Assembly: GCA_018242625.1 (NCBI GenBank)
Contig: JAFEBO010000003.1
Coordinates: 372,001-436,000 of the forward strand
Direction of reading: 5' to 3'
DNA: 64,000 nt
DNA from: Planctomycetota bacterium
GTDB taxonomy: Bacteria; Planctomycetota; Phycisphaerae; Phycisphaerales; UBA1924
Below are positions 1 through 8,626 of this stretch, piece after piece. Each line of letters begins with the position of its first letter. The stretch's first letter is position 1. A program made the position numbers and the translations under genes. Under the pieces are notes generated by a model that was not told the DNA's origin, did no database searches, and saw nothing but the letters and a program-made list of their open reading frames with translations.

Positions 1-1011
1 GGGGTTGGACCAGGTGCCCCAGAACTGAATGACGGCGACGCCGCCGGAGAGGGAGGACTTGCTGACCTTGGCGCCTTCGAGTGTGGCGAGTTCAAACTCG
101 GGCACGGCAAGGTGATCGAGCTTGACGGCCTTGGGCTGAGCGGGCTCGGCCTTGTCCACGGCGTAGCCCTCGGGCGTCGCGATCGCGATCCGCTCGGGGG
201 GAATGGTCTGGTTGACCTTGACGTCGGAGAACTCGATCACGGTCGAGGCGTTGATCAGCTTGCTCTCGATGATGTTCTCGAGCTTGCGGGGGAGCGAGTC
301 GGACTTGGCGATCCAGATCTTCTTGCGGTTGCCGTTGCCTTCGGTGGTTGAGCCGGCGATGACCACGTCGCAGGTGACGCCGCCGACATCGTCGGTGCCG
401 TTGAGGACGATGGTGGACTGCGAGAGCTCTTCGGCGAGGGGGCGGTCGCCGGTGATGTTGGGAACGCGGAGGCCGTTGATGACCTGCAGGACGTTGCGGA
501 GGCCCTTGGCGCCGCCGAAGGGGCGGGTATAGACGGTCTTGGCCTGGTCATCGACCCAGGTCACCGCACGCTGATCCCAGACAACGTCGAACGGCGTCGG
601 CGAAGCGTCCTTGCCGATCATGGCATTGCCCTTGATCCGCATGACCCACTGGCCCGCGTCGTTGCGGCTCATGATCACGTGGGCCTTGACGTTTTTGGGA
701 GCGCGGTCGCCGCCCATGAGGCCGATCTGCGGGGCGGAGATGTCGTATTCGAGGGTCTTTGCCGCGGCGATGGCGTCGCGGGATTTCTCAAGCAGCGCCT
801 TGGCCTCGGGCTGCTGATTCGTCGTGTTCATCTGAGCCTGCCCGTTCTGCTGATGCTGGGCAGCGGGCCGGGCGGGCATGGTCGCGGGCTGACCGGCGGG
901 CTGGGTGGCCTGCTGATTGGCTTGGGCATCGTCCTGCGCACGGGCCGAGCCGGCGCAAAGTGCGAGCGAGGCAAGAAGGGTCGGAAGTGCAGCCGGGAGG
1001 GTCATTTTCAT
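1..1011 (-). CDS. Exported LolA-like/redoxin two-domain protein (C-terminus beyond left edge)
   Basis: The frame is open from an ATG at 1011 to the window edge, giving 337 residues without a stop. Residues 1-25 are a signal peptide ending A-R-A-Q, followed by a Gln/Ala/Pro-rich linker to about residue 70. Residues 70-290 resemble the LolA-like domain (DUF2092 type) that planctomycetes place in front of redoxins. From about residue 305 an AhpC/TlpA-like fold begins (PEFELATLEG), reaching the active-site loop FWGTWSNP exactly at the edge. In thioredoxins this loop is W-C-G-P-C, so the first, nucleophilic Cys is Ser here; the second position lies outside the window. The likely location is the periplasm, and the function is an inferred thiol/redox or carrier role. 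There is no obvious operon partner: trpC upstream starts on the same strand, with 53 bp between the genes. Confidence 0.8.
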   Translation of the reverse strand, partial: MKMTLPAALPTLLASLALCAGSARAQDDAQANQQATQPAGQPATMPARPAAQHQQNGQAQMNTTNQQPEAKALLEKSRDAIAAAKTLEYDISAPQIGLMGGDRAPKNVKAHVIMSRNDAGQWVMRIKGNAMIGKDASPTPFDVVWDQRAVTWVDDQAKTVYTRPFGGAKGLRNVLQVINGLRVPNITGDRPLAEELSQSTIVLNGTDDVGGVTCDVVIAGSTTEGNGNRKKIWIAKSDSLPRKLENIIESKLINASTVIEFSDVKVNQTIPPERIAIATPEGYAVDKAEPAQPKAVKLDHLAVPEFELATLEGAKVSKSSLSGGVAVIQFWGTWSNP

Positions 1012-1064
1012 GGCGGTCCTCAATGGTGTTGTGCCTGATGAGTGGAGAGCAATCTTTGGCCGGT

Positions 1065-1910
1065 TCATTCGTTCGGGCTTGATTCGGGGTTGAGCATCGT
1101 GGAAAGGGCCTGGCAGGGGTCGGCTTGACGCATGAGGTGCTCCCCGACGAGCACAATCCGAATTCCCTGGCTCCTCAAGCGCGCGAGATCGGCGGAGGTT
1201 CGGATACCCGACTCGCTGACCAGAATGCTCCGATCCTCGACCAGATCGGCCAAACGGAGGGTGTGGTTCAGGTCGACCTGCATCGTGGCCAGATTGCGGT
1301 TATTTATGCCCAAAAGGCCGTACCCGCGGTGGGGAAACCCCACGTGGGGACGGACGCGCAGGAGGTTTTCCATGTCGTGGACCTCGAGCAGCACCGTGAG
1401 CTGCAATTGCTGCGCGAGGATCATCAGATCGAGCATTTCGCCCTCGTGCAGGCACTCGGCGATGAGCAGGACGGCATCGGCCCCGTGGGCCCGGGCTTCC
1501 CAGAGCTGGTAGGGGTCGATGATGAAATCCTTGCGAAGGACGGGCAGCGGGACCGCCGCCTTGATCCGCTGGATAAAGGACAGGTCTCCCCCGAAGTACC
1601 TGGAATCGGTCAGGCACGAAATCGCGGCGGCCCCGGCGGCGTGATACTTTCTAGCGATGTCTTCCGGGCGAAAGGAATCGCCTTCATATTCAGGACGGAT
1701 CAGCCCGGCGCTCGGGCTGCGTCGTTTCACCTCCGCGATGACGGCGGTGTCGAACGGATTGCGCTGCCGGTGGCTGACGGCGGCAAAGAAATTGCGCGGC
1801 GCCTCTTCCTGCGCGACCATGAGTTCGAGATCGGCGAGCGGCACCTTCTCTTTGGCGGCGGCAACCTCGATTCGCTTGTGCGCCACGATGTCGGAAAGCA
1901 CGTTGCTCAA
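1065..1910 (-). CDS. trpC: Indole-3-glycerol phosphate synthase
   Basis: This enzyme closes the ring of carboxyphenylamino-deoxyribulose phosphate in cytoplasmic tryptophan synthesis. The 281-residue protein has the family (beta/alpha)8 signature, including the N-terminal DIVAHKRIEV, the substrate loop EVKRRSPSAG with its catalytic Lys, then LRKDFIIDPYQ, LLEVHD, GINNRNL and SESGI. The frame stays open far upstream to 2279, but that part reads as low-complexity shadow of the divergent gene. I chose the TTG at 1910 because GGAG lies 6 nt before it and it gives the usual family length; a GTG at 1901 is the alternative. The start overlaps the divergent membrane protease start by about 23 bp. No other trp biosynthesis gene adjoins it, so the trp pathway appears scattered. 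Confidence 0.93.
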   Translation of the reverse strand: MSNVLSDIVAHKRIEVAAAKEKVPLADLELMVAQEEAPRNFFAAVSHRQRNPFDTAVIAEVKRRSPSAGLIRPEYEGDSFRPEDIARKYHAAGAAAISCLTDSRYFGGDLSFIQRIKAAVPLPVLRKDFIIDPYQLWEARAHGADAVLLIAECLHEGEMLDLMILAQQLQLTVLLEVHDMENLLRVRPHVGFPHRGYGLLGINNRNLATMQVDLNHTLRLADLVEDRSILVSESGIRTSADLARLRSQGIRIVLVGEHLMRQADPCQALSTMLNPESSPNE

Positions 1911-2925
1911 ATCACGCTCCGTCTGGCCAGCGCTGCTGGTCTTCTTCGGCCTGATTCTTGCAGGGCTTGGGCCCGCGGCGGCGGAATCGCCCGGTTCCGG
2001 GCGGGCCACCCTCGCCGCGCAAACAGTTCCGACACCCAAGCCAAACGCACCGGAAGTGGGCAAGCCGAGCGTCGATCCTCCGAAAGTCACTTCCAAACAG
2101 TGGGTCTGGCTGCAGATCGGACTTGGTGCCGCGATCCTCGTCGTGCTGTGGTTCGGCAATGTGATCCGCCCGTCGGCTTTGGGGGCCGGTTCGGGCGACG
2201 GGGGCGACCGGCCGTGGTGGGCCTTCCTCTTCGCGGCGTCTGTCGTGTACCTCACGCTTGGTCTCGGGCATGAGCTCATGCTGAATCAGGTGAAGTCGGG
2301 CGCTTCGTGGCTCGGCGGCGTCTCAGCCAACAGCATTAAGGGCAAGGCGATCGTGCAGATCGGTCAGGCCGCGTGCGGCATCTTCGCCGGCGTGGCGCTG
2401 CTCGCGCTCGCCAGCGGCGGTCTCAAGCGACCCACCGGCAAAGACCTGCTGACGGGGGTGCTCGGAATCGTCATCGCGCTACCCGTGGTCAACGCCACCG
2501 GGCTGCTTGCGCTCGAGATCTATCGTGCGGTGAAAGACACCACGCCGCCGCCTATTGGGCACAACACGCTGCAGACACTTTCCGATTCGCGGGGCGATCC
2601 GTGGGCGTGGGCGCAGGGGGCAACGGCGGTTGTGCTCACGCCGATCGTGGAAGAGCTGATCTACCGCTATTTCCTTCAGACGGCGCTGGTGCGGGCATTC
2701 AACCAGGCATGGCTGGGCGTGGTGATCACCTCGGCGATCTTCACCTCGGCGCACATCGGTCCGGGCGCGGTGCCAGACGCGTCGCTCTCGACCGTCCTTC
2801 CCGTGCTCTTCGTGCTGGGGCTGGCGCTGGGCATCGCCATGCAGCGGACGGGCAAGCTCACCGTCCCGATCGTGATGCACGGGCTTTTTAACGCGTTCAA
2901 TATCGCACTGACGATGTGGCGCTAA
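1888..2925 (+). CDS. CPBP/CAAX-type intramembrane metalloprotease
   Basis: A polytopic membrane protein of about 345 residues. An N-terminal hydrophobic stretch (PALLVFFGLILAGLG) is followed by a Pro/Lys-rich linker and six or so further membrane segments. The diagnostic Abi/CPBP motifs are present in order: VEELIYRYF (motif 1, EExxxR), SAHIGPG-type motif 2 and HGLFNAFN (motif 4), supplying the Glu/His residues of a glutamyl-type intramembrane protease. The substrate is unknown; bacterial members are linked to protein maturation or immunity to peptides, but nothing nearby specifies a role. The start is uncertain: ATG at 1888 lacks a clear ribosome site, and TTG at 1903 has GGAAAG 4 nt before it. 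Either start overlaps or abuts the divergent trpC start. A frame open from 1657 runs through trpC antisense and is not credible. Confidence 0.85.
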   Translation: MSESTLLKSRSVWPALLVFFGLILAGLGPAAAESPGSGRATLAAQTVPTPKPNAPEVGKPSVDPPKVTSKQWVWLQIGLGAAILVVLWFGNVIRPSALGAGSGDGGDRPWWAFLFAASVVYLTLGLGHELMLNQVKSGASWLGGVSANSIKGKAIVQIGQAACGIFAGVALLALASGGLKRPTGKDLLTGVLGIVIALPVVNATGLLALEIYRAVKDTTPPPIGHNTLQTLSDSRGDPWAWAQGATAVVLTPIVEELIYRYFLQTALVRAFNQAWLGVVITSAIFTSAHIGPGAVPDASLSTVLPVLFVLGLALGIAMQRTGKLTVPIVMHGLFNAFNIALTMWR

Positions 2926-3005
2926 GCGGGTTCAAGCCGCTCCGCGTCTTTCGCATTCCCGTGATTGCTCGCAACCTCCGCGGAGCCGGAGCGGTAGCTT
3001 CCTCT

Positions 3006-3731
3006 ATGGCATCCCGCCGCCATCGGGGATTTTCGCTGGTCGAGCTCCTGGTCTCGCTGGCGGTGATCGGGGTCATCATCAGTCTGGTGCTGGTGGCGCT
3101 GAGTTCCGCTCGCGACAGGGCGGCACAGGTGCGTTGCATGGCCAACATGCGCCAGGTGCAAGCGGGGATCGCGCTCATGGGAGGCAAGGACGGCCTGTTG
3201 CCGTACGCATCGTTCATCCCGGTGCAAGCCGATGGTCCGTCGAGATCGTTTCAAGACATGATGTTCGCCTTGTGCGACGCAACCGGCGTGGCGCGTCCGG
3301 TCGACACCGGCGTGAAAACTTCCAAGGGCTGGCGCGTCTACACGGTGTCGCCCGTCTTTCAGTGCCCGCGCGACAAGGCCAACACCGTTGACGTCAAGAC
3401 GCTGGAAGATCTCGGCTACGCGCCCGAATTTCCGTTTGCGCAGCAGGTGTTCATGAGCGCTGATTACGTGCCCGGTGGGAAGATGAGCATGCTTGCGCGG
3501 CGCGGCATGGCCCCCGACGCCGTGCAGCGCACCATCACGCGCCTCTGGGAGCAAGCACCTTGGGTCCCGGTGCTGGACGAACTCTGGCAGTGGCACAACT
3601 ACAAGTCGCGGACGGCGTACGGCAATGCGTCGTACATCGATGGATCGGTCCGGCAGAGCGATTGGGGGACGGTCGAGCAGCGGAAACGCTGGAGCGAGCA
3701 ACTTTCACACTTCCTTCCCGGCGATTCGTAA
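3006..3731 (+). CDS. Type II pseudopilin-like protein with N-methylation motif
   Basis: The 241-residue protein begins MASRRHRGFSLVELLVSL, a prepilin peptidase cleavage site (G|F, Glu at +5) followed by one hydrophobic helix. The soluble part has a Cys pair (RCMANM, QCPRDK) and ends with the planctomycete H/DUF1559-like pattern NASYIDGSVRQ (a Y-x-D-G-x-V element). Such proteins are expected at the inner membrane or as minor pilins of a type II secretion or pilus machine; many copies per genome are typical of planctomycetes. The ATG at 3006 was preferred because the motif then sits 8 residues in; a GTG at 2916, overlapping the upstream protease stop, would add 30 residues. It follows the CPBP gene by 80 bp. 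Confidence 0.85.
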   Translation: MASRRHRGFSLVELLVSLAVIGVIISLVLVALSSARDRAAQVRCMANMRQVQAGIALMGGKDGLLPYASFIPVQADGPSRSFQDMMFALCDATGVARPVDTGVKTSKGWRVYTVSPVFQCPRDKANTVDVKTLEDLGYAPEFPFAQQVFMSADYVPGGKMSMLARRGMAPDAVQRTITRLWEQAPWVPVLDELWQWHNYKSRTAYGNASYIDGSVRQSDWGTVEQRKRWSEQLSHFLPGDS

Positions 3732-3885
3732 GAACTTGCGCGCACTTCCATGATTCTTGAGCAAGGTATTGCAAGGACGTTTCGCGCGCAAATCTCCTTA
3801 GCAAAAGCGCGACGGAAACTGCAACGCGGGTGCATCTCACCGGGAAATGTCTGCACGCGCTGGGACAGCCGTAGGAGAAACCCAA

Positions 3886-5340
3886 ATGATCCGTCACCCG
3901 GCCTCTTTCGGAGTGGTTTTCCTGGGGATTGCGGTAACGATGTCTGCTCAAGCGGGTGAAGTGGAGACCAAGGACGTTTCGTTCTTGATTGAATATGTCG
4001 AGCGCAACTACGCTGGCTTCTCGACAAAATTGAACGAGCGCAACCGCGAGGAGTACACCCGCCTTACCGGGCGACTTCGGGAGCAGGCGTCCATCTTCGG
4101 GGACGCGGAGATCGCAAGCCCCATCCGGGATTGGCTCGATTTCTTCCGGGACCGTCACCTCACCCTGGAGTCCACGGCCAACCCTGTTGACCCGCTCAAG
4201 TCCGCTGCGGTTGAACGCCTTCCGGCACCGTGGACCGCCGAATCTCTGCGAGCACATCTGGAAAAGTCGGGATCGCAAGATTCGCTCGAAGGTATTTGGT
4301 CCATTTCCGGCAGCGGCGCGCGTGTGGCCATTTTGCGCCGGCCTCTCGTCGGGGATCTAGAGGGCTCGATGATCGATACCCAAGCCACGGGGTGGGAACC
4401 CGGCGATGTCAAGCTGCGCTTGAGGCGGAGCGGCAGCGGAATCATCCAGGTGCGTTACTGGCCGGCCGACCGGAGAGTGGTGGAAGGCACGGCAATTCAA
4501 CAATGCGATGGGAATCTGCTCTCCTTGTCGGCTCCCCCCAACGTCCGGCTCGTTCGCGAATGGCCCAAGCCCGACGCTCCCTTTGATGTCGATCGCGTGG
4601 TTCCCTCGCGCGAGTTCTTTGTGCGTCGGGTGTCGCCGACGACGCTCTGGGTGCGGTTTCCGGACTTTTTGTACAAGAACGCGGCGGCGGTGGCGGACCT
4701 GCTCGAGTCTCATCGCGGGATGATCGAGAGCACGCCGAACCTGATCATCGACATCCGGAATAACGGGGGCGGTGATGACAACGTGTACCGAGGATTACTC
4801 GCGCTGACCTATACCAGGCCGATCTACAAAATCGGCGTCGAGTATCTCGCGACCGAGCAGAACATCCAGGCCTGGGAGCGGTGGCTCGAAATCCGGGACC
4901 GCCTTTCGCCGGAATCGAAACGCTCGGTCGAGAAACTCGTCGCGAAGATGCGCTCAAATGTCGGGGCCTTTGTGGGTTGGGGGGAGCGACCTTTCTCGAT
5001 TGAAAGATTCGATTCGGTCATGGCCACGCCGCGCCGCATCGGGATACTGATCGACCACGCCAAAAGCTCCGGCGAGCAGTTTGTTCTCGAGGCACGCCAG
5101 AGCAGAAAGACGACGCTCTTTGGCCGAGGCGGAACTGACGGGGTGCTCGACTTTGCCAACGTTCGGACCGTGCCGCTTCCCTCGGGGAAGTTCCTTCTGC
5201 ACTATCCCACCAGCCGCTCTATGCGCCTGCCCGACGAGCCGGTGGACCCCGCGGGAATCGGGCCGGACATTCGTATTCCGGAATCGGAAGAGGACGACAT
5301 CAGCTTTGTGCAGCGCTGGCTGGAGCGGCAGGTGGACTGA
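3886..5340 (+). CDS. Exported S41-family (C-terminal processing) peptidase-like protein
   Basis: A 484-residue protein with a signal peptide (MIRHPASFGVVFLGIAV...AQA). The C-terminal half carries the S41/tail-specific protease fold: LIIDIRNNGGGDDNVYRGLL, then GILIDHAKSSGEQFVLEA, where the second Ser (about residue 395) aligns with the catalytic Ser of the SxGE element, then the closing GPDIRIPESEEDD. There is no evident PDZ domain; the N-terminal region is a helical lid-like stretch. AGGAG lies 8 nt before the ATG at 3886, which decides the start over an in-frame ATG at 3847. It is probably periplasmic and degrades or processes polypeptides. The transglutaminase-like gene follows 45 bp downstream, suggesting co-transcription. 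Confidence 0.87.
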   Translation: MIRHPASFGVVFLGIAVTMSAQAGEVETKDVSFLIEYVERNYAGFSTKLNERNREEYTRLTGRLREQASIFGDAEIASPIRDWLDFFRDRHLTLESTANPVDPLKSAAVERLPAPWTAESLRAHLEKSGSQDSLEGIWSISGSGARVAILRRPLVGDLEGSMIDTQATGWEPGDVKLRLRRSGSGIIQVRYWPADRRVVEGTAIQQCDGNLLSLSAPPNVRLVREWPKPDAPFDVDRVVPSREFFVRRVSPTTLWVRFPDFLYKNAAAVADLLESHRGMIESTPNLIIDIRNNGGGDDNVYRGLLALTYTRPIYKIGVEYLATEQNIQAWERWLEIRDRLSPESKRSVEKLVAKMRSNVGAFVGWGERPFSIERFDSVMATPRRIGILIDHAKSSGEQFVLEARQSRKTTLFGRGGTDGVLDFANVRTVPLPSGKFLLHYPTSRSMRLPDEPVDPAGIGPDIRIPESEEDDISFVQRWLERQVD

Positions 5341-5385
5341 TTGCCCCTTCTCTCGTCATCTTGATTTCTTAGGAAAGGAACGCCC

Positions 5386-6252
5386 GTGATCACGATCTGC
5401 ATACTTTCGGCGGCAGTTTCACTCGGCACCGCCACATTCGTCGCGCAGGAACCGCCGACAGCCGCGGGTGCGACGCAGGGAAAGAAGCTCGACGATTTGG
5501 CGCGCGAGGTGGTTGGTGACGCAACGGAGGCAGAGGCCAAAGTCCGGCGCGTGGTGGACTGGGCGCACGAGAAGCTCAAGTGGACCTACACCGACTACCA
5601 GAGCCGCACGGTCGAGCAGATCCTTGAACGGGGAGGCGGCAATTGCGACGAGCTCGCACGCGTGGTCATCGCTGTGCTCAAGCGCGTCGGCGTTCAGACC
5701 CGGCGCGTGCACGAGATAAATATTCAGCCCGAGAGCCTTGATCGTCAGGCGAGCGCCGAGGCCAAGATCAAGGAAAAGGGGCCGTCGATGTCGGTCTTTG
5801 GAAAATGCCACAACGACCATGTCTGGTTGGAATTCGCCGACGGCAATTCAGACGATTGGCGCCCGGCCGATCCGACGCTCCGACTCGTCGGGGTGCGAGA
5901 ATGGATCCGCGCGCGCGTCGGCTTTGGCGAGCGCCCGACCAGCGCCATTATTCCTTCAAGGGACATGATCGTTCCCGTGGCCATTTTCGCGATCACTCCC
6001 AGGGGTCTGGAGTCGCGCACGGAGCACTATCTTGTGCAAGAGGCGCCATCGGTCCTTGGCGTCGACACGGCCCGTTGCCCGGGATGGGAACGCTGGACGA
6101 ATCTGGTACGGGCGTTCGACCCGAAGGCAAAGAGCGCGATGGAAGGCAAGGAGAATCTGCACGACGCGGGAAAGATGGTTGATGAGCTGGCGGAGGCATA
6201 TGGTGCGCTCCGAGCCTGCGCTCCCCCTCCCGAGCTGGCGCCGACCAAGTAG
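5386..6252 (+). CDS. Exported transglutaminase-like (papain-fold) protein
   Basis: A 288-residue protein with a short hydrophobic leader (ICILSAAVSLGTATFVAQ). The transglutaminase-core triad can be placed: Cys87 in GGGNCDELARV, His145 in CHNDHVWLEF and Asp162 in WRPADPTL. These define the bacterial transglutaminase-like superfamily, which usually acts as a protease or amidase rather than a cross-linker. The start is GTG at 5386, preceded by AGGAAAGGA. The gene follows the S41 peptidase on the same strand with a short spacer, so the two may form an exported proteolytic pair; this is inferred from position only. No further domain is seen. Confidence 0.84.
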   Translation: MITICILSAAVSLGTATFVAQEPPTAAGATQGKKLDDLAREVVGDATEAEAKVRRVVDWAHEKLKWTYTDYQSRTVEQILERGGGNCDELARVVIAVLKRVGVQTRRVHEINIQPESLDRQASAEAKIKEKGPSMSVFGKCHNDHVWLEFADGNSDDWRPADPTLRLVGVREWIRARVGFGERPTSAIIPSRDMIVPVAIFAITPRGLESRTEHYLVQEAPSVLGVDTARCPGWERWTNLVRAFDPKAKSAMEGKENLHDAGKMVDELAEAYGALRACAPPPELAPTK

Positions 6253-6389
6253 CTCTTGTTACGCGACAACTGGCCTGTTGGTCCGGTCATCCGTCTGACC
6301 GCGCGAATGCGGCAAAGATCAGAGGAACGCGCGCCGACGCGAAGTGCGGGCTCCGCTACGCGCGAACGGTCAGCTACTCTTTGCGTTCC

Positions 6390-7466
6390 ATGCCCACTGG
6401 AAAATCATCCCACCCACGCATCCTCACCGGCGACACCCCCACCGGCCGCCTGCACCTGGGCCACTGGGTGGGCAGCGTCGAACGCCGCGTCGCCCTGCAG
6501 GACAAGTACGACTGCTACTTCCTCCTCGCCAACATGCACGCGTTTACCACGCGGTTCGACAAGCCGGCCGACATCCGGCAGGACACGATCGAGATCGTCA
6601 AGGACTGGCTCGCCGCCGGCATCGACCCGAAGAAGTCCACGATCGTCCTCCAGACCGAGATTCCCGCCATCGCGGAGCTCACGTGGTTCTTCGCGATGCT
6701 GCTCTCGTTTAACGACGTGATGGGCAATCCGACGCTCATCCACGAGCTCGAGACCAAGGGCCTGGGCGATTCGCACTCATTCGGTTTCCCGATGTACACC
6801 GTCGGCCAGTGCGCCGACATTCTCGCGTTCCGCCCGGTCTACGTGCCCGTCGGCGAGGATCAGGCGCCGCACATCGAGATGTGCCGCAAGGCCGCACGCA
6901 AGTTCGACCAGCTCTATTGCAACGTGCCGAACCGGACGGAGGACAAGGACTACGTCACCGCCGGCGGCGTGTTCCCGATCCCCGAGGCGTTGATCGGCCG
7001 CGTCGGCCGCCTACCCGGCGTCGGCGACGGCAAGCAGAAGATGAGCAAGAGCCTGGGCAACGCGATCTTCCTCTCCGACAACGAAAAGGAAGTCCAGAAG
7101 AAGATCAACAAGATCACAACCGGCCGCCAGAGCCCGACCGAGCCGGGCGACCCGGACAACATCCTCTTCAAGTTTGTCGAGGCCTTCATCACCGACGAAG
7201 CCCGAGTCGCGGAGCTCAAAGACCGCTACAAGCGGGGCGACAACATCGGCGACGGGCACATCAAGCAGGAGCTGGCGGTTGCCATCAACACCCTGCTGAC
7301 CCCGATGCGAGCCCGGCGCGCCGAGTACGAAAAGCCCGGCGGCGACGACATCGTCATCGACATCATCAAGGACGGCGTGAAACGGGCGAACGTGGTGGCG
7401 GAAGAGACGCTGTACCTGGCGAAGAAGGCGATGAAGCTGGATTTTGGCAAACGCAATCTCGGGTAG
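6390..7466 (+). CDS. trpS: Tryptophan--tRNA ligase
   Basis: A class I aminoacyl-tRNA synthetase that charges tRNA-Trp in the cytoplasm. The 358-residue protein has the HIGH-box equivalent GRLHLGH (residues 19-25), the tryptophan-binding region around FPMYTVGQCADIL and GEDQAPHIEM, and an intact KMSKS at residues 217-221. The ATG at 6390 is preferred over an in-frame TTG at 6381. A separate, diverged copy of the last 30 or so codons lies 1140 bp downstream at 8511-8612 (see that entry). The unknown membrane protein gene begins 9 bp after the stop codon. Confidence 0.97.
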   Translation: MPTGKSSHPRILTGDTPTGRLHLGHWVGSVERRVALQDKYDCYFLLANMHAFTTRFDKPADIRQDTIEIVKDWLAAGIDPKKSTIVLQTEIPAIAELTWFFAMLLSFNDVMGNPTLIHELETKGLGDSHSFGFPMYTVGQCADILAFRPVYVPVGEDQAPHIEMCRKAARKFDQLYCNVPNRTEDKDYVTAGGVFPIPEALIGRVGRLPGVGDGKQKMSKSLGNAIFLSDNEKEVQKKINKITTGRQSPTEPGDPDNILFKFVEAFITDEARVAELKDRYKRGDNIGDGHIKQELAVAINTLLTPMRARRAEYEKPGGDDIVIDIIKDGVKRANVVAEETLYLAKKAMKLDFGKRNLG

Positions 7467-7475
7467 CATGCCTAT

Positions 7476-8489
7476 GTGACGACCAACTCCGTCGACAATG
7501 AACACTCGGCTCGTACTCATGTCCGCGAAGTGAGCGACGCCGGGAATCGCTCTTCATCGACGGATGTCGCGGACTGGTCATTGGTATTCCTTGTCGCGTT
7601 TGTCGGGTCCCTAGTGGCTCTTCCGAGTCTGCTGTCGCTAGTCTTTCCCCGGTCATCAGTTTGGCCGGGGCTTCTCGGCATGCTCGGAGCGTCAGCGGTT
7701 GGGATCGGCCTTGCCTACTTCGGCTGGCGACGATCGTTGCACCGCCCCACACCTGGTTCGTATCCGGCCGCGCGAACCGCTGCCATTGCCCGATTGAATC
7801 GCGAATCCGCGCATTTGCTTGGCGCTCCGTCGGCTTCCGAGTCACTTGTTAACCTATGGGCGAGGTTCAGCACAAGCGACATTGTGTTTGGCGCCGATGC
7901 TCGGCACCGTCTCGACGATGTTCGGGCCTTCGAGAAAGCCTTGGGAATGCCGTTGCCTCGCGTGTTCTATTTTTCTCGTGAGGCATTTGCGAATGCTGGT
8001 TACGAAGACAAGCGGTCGCCCAATCAGTTCGTTGCGTACTCAGACTCTCGATATCAACTGAAATATTGGCTGATGGGTCTTTCCCCGCTATTGAGCTTCG
8101 CTCTTGTCCCGTTGCTGGCAATTCCAGTGTGGATTCTGACTCATTGGACGTTGAAGGGAATGTTCGTCGGTGCTTGGACATTCCAAAATGTGTGCGTTTC
8201 ATTCGTCGTCGCGATCGGCCTTACTGCTGCCTTGATTTTCTTGGTTCGCCCGAATTTCGTCCTCGTTGTGCGTGAGGGACGTGTTTCTCTAGGCAGGCGT
8301 AGCCAAACTTTGGAGCCATTGAAGACGCTCGATCCCGCCAATTGCGTGGTCGTGGCTCGAATGGCTATGCGGCCGGGTTTCTTTGTCCGCATCCGTCCGG
8401 CAATTCGATGGGAATTCTGTCAGGGCAACGGATTACCTTTGCTGCTGGCAGACGATTTCAGTGTCGTCGGTACTCCCTGGGACGAATAA
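7476..8489 (+). CDS. Unrecognised membrane protein inserted after trpS
   Basis: I do not recognise the family. The 337-residue product starts with a polar 30-residue leader, then two membrane segments (about residues 34-55 and 63-82, ending in the basic turn WRRSLHR), a soluble stretch of about 100 residues, two more membrane segments (about 192-215 and 228-255), and a C-terminal cytoplasmic tail with VLVVREGRVSLG. The GTG start is only 9 bp from the trpS stop and has no strong ribosome site. Base composition and codon use look less GC-rich than the neighbours (many T/A-ending codons), and it is bracketed by trpS and a duplicated trpS 3' end, so it may have been acquired. Function unknown. 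Confidence 0.65.
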   Translation: MTTNSVDNEHSARTHVREVSDAGNRSSSTDVADWSLVFLVAFVGSLVALPSLLSLVFPRSSVWPGLLGMLGASAVGIGLAYFGWRRSLHRPTPGSYPAARTAAIARLNRESAHLLGAPSASESLVNLWARFSTSDIVFGADARHRLDDVRAFEKALGMPLPRVFYFSREAFANAGYEDKRSPNQFVAYSDSRYQLKYWLMGLSPLLSFALVPLLAIPVWILTHWTLKGMFVGAWTFQNVCVSFVVAIGLTAALIFLVRPNFVLVVREGRVSLGRRSQTLEPLKTLDPANCVVVARMAMRPGFFVRIRPAIRWEFCQGNGLPLLLADDFSVVGTPWDE

Positions 8490-8510
8490 TTATGCCACGA
8501 ATTACTCGCA

Positions 8511-8612
8511 CATCGCGCGAAGCCGACGAATGTGGTTACGGAGGAAACGCTTTGCCTCGCGAAGCAGGCGATAAAGCTGGATTTGGGGAAGAGAGTGCTG
8601 GGGCAGGGTTGA
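8511..8612 (+). pseudogene. Orphan duplicated 3' end of trpS
   Basis: Read in frame from about 8520, the translation is K-P-T followed by NVVTEETLCLAKQAIKLD and LGKRVLGQG, then TGA at 8610. This aligns without gaps to the C-terminus of TrpS at 7380-7466, with 19 of 26 residues identical by eye; the DNA is about 75-80 percent identical over roughly 70 bp, at a constant offset of 1140 bp. Homology stops near 8511 upstream and at the stop codon downstream. The substitutions are mostly conservative (M/I, K/Q, F/L), as expected for a segment that was once coding and diverged under selection. No start codon or upstream domain is present. Confidence 0.8.
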
Positions 8613-8626
8613 TTCGTGCGTAGTGA

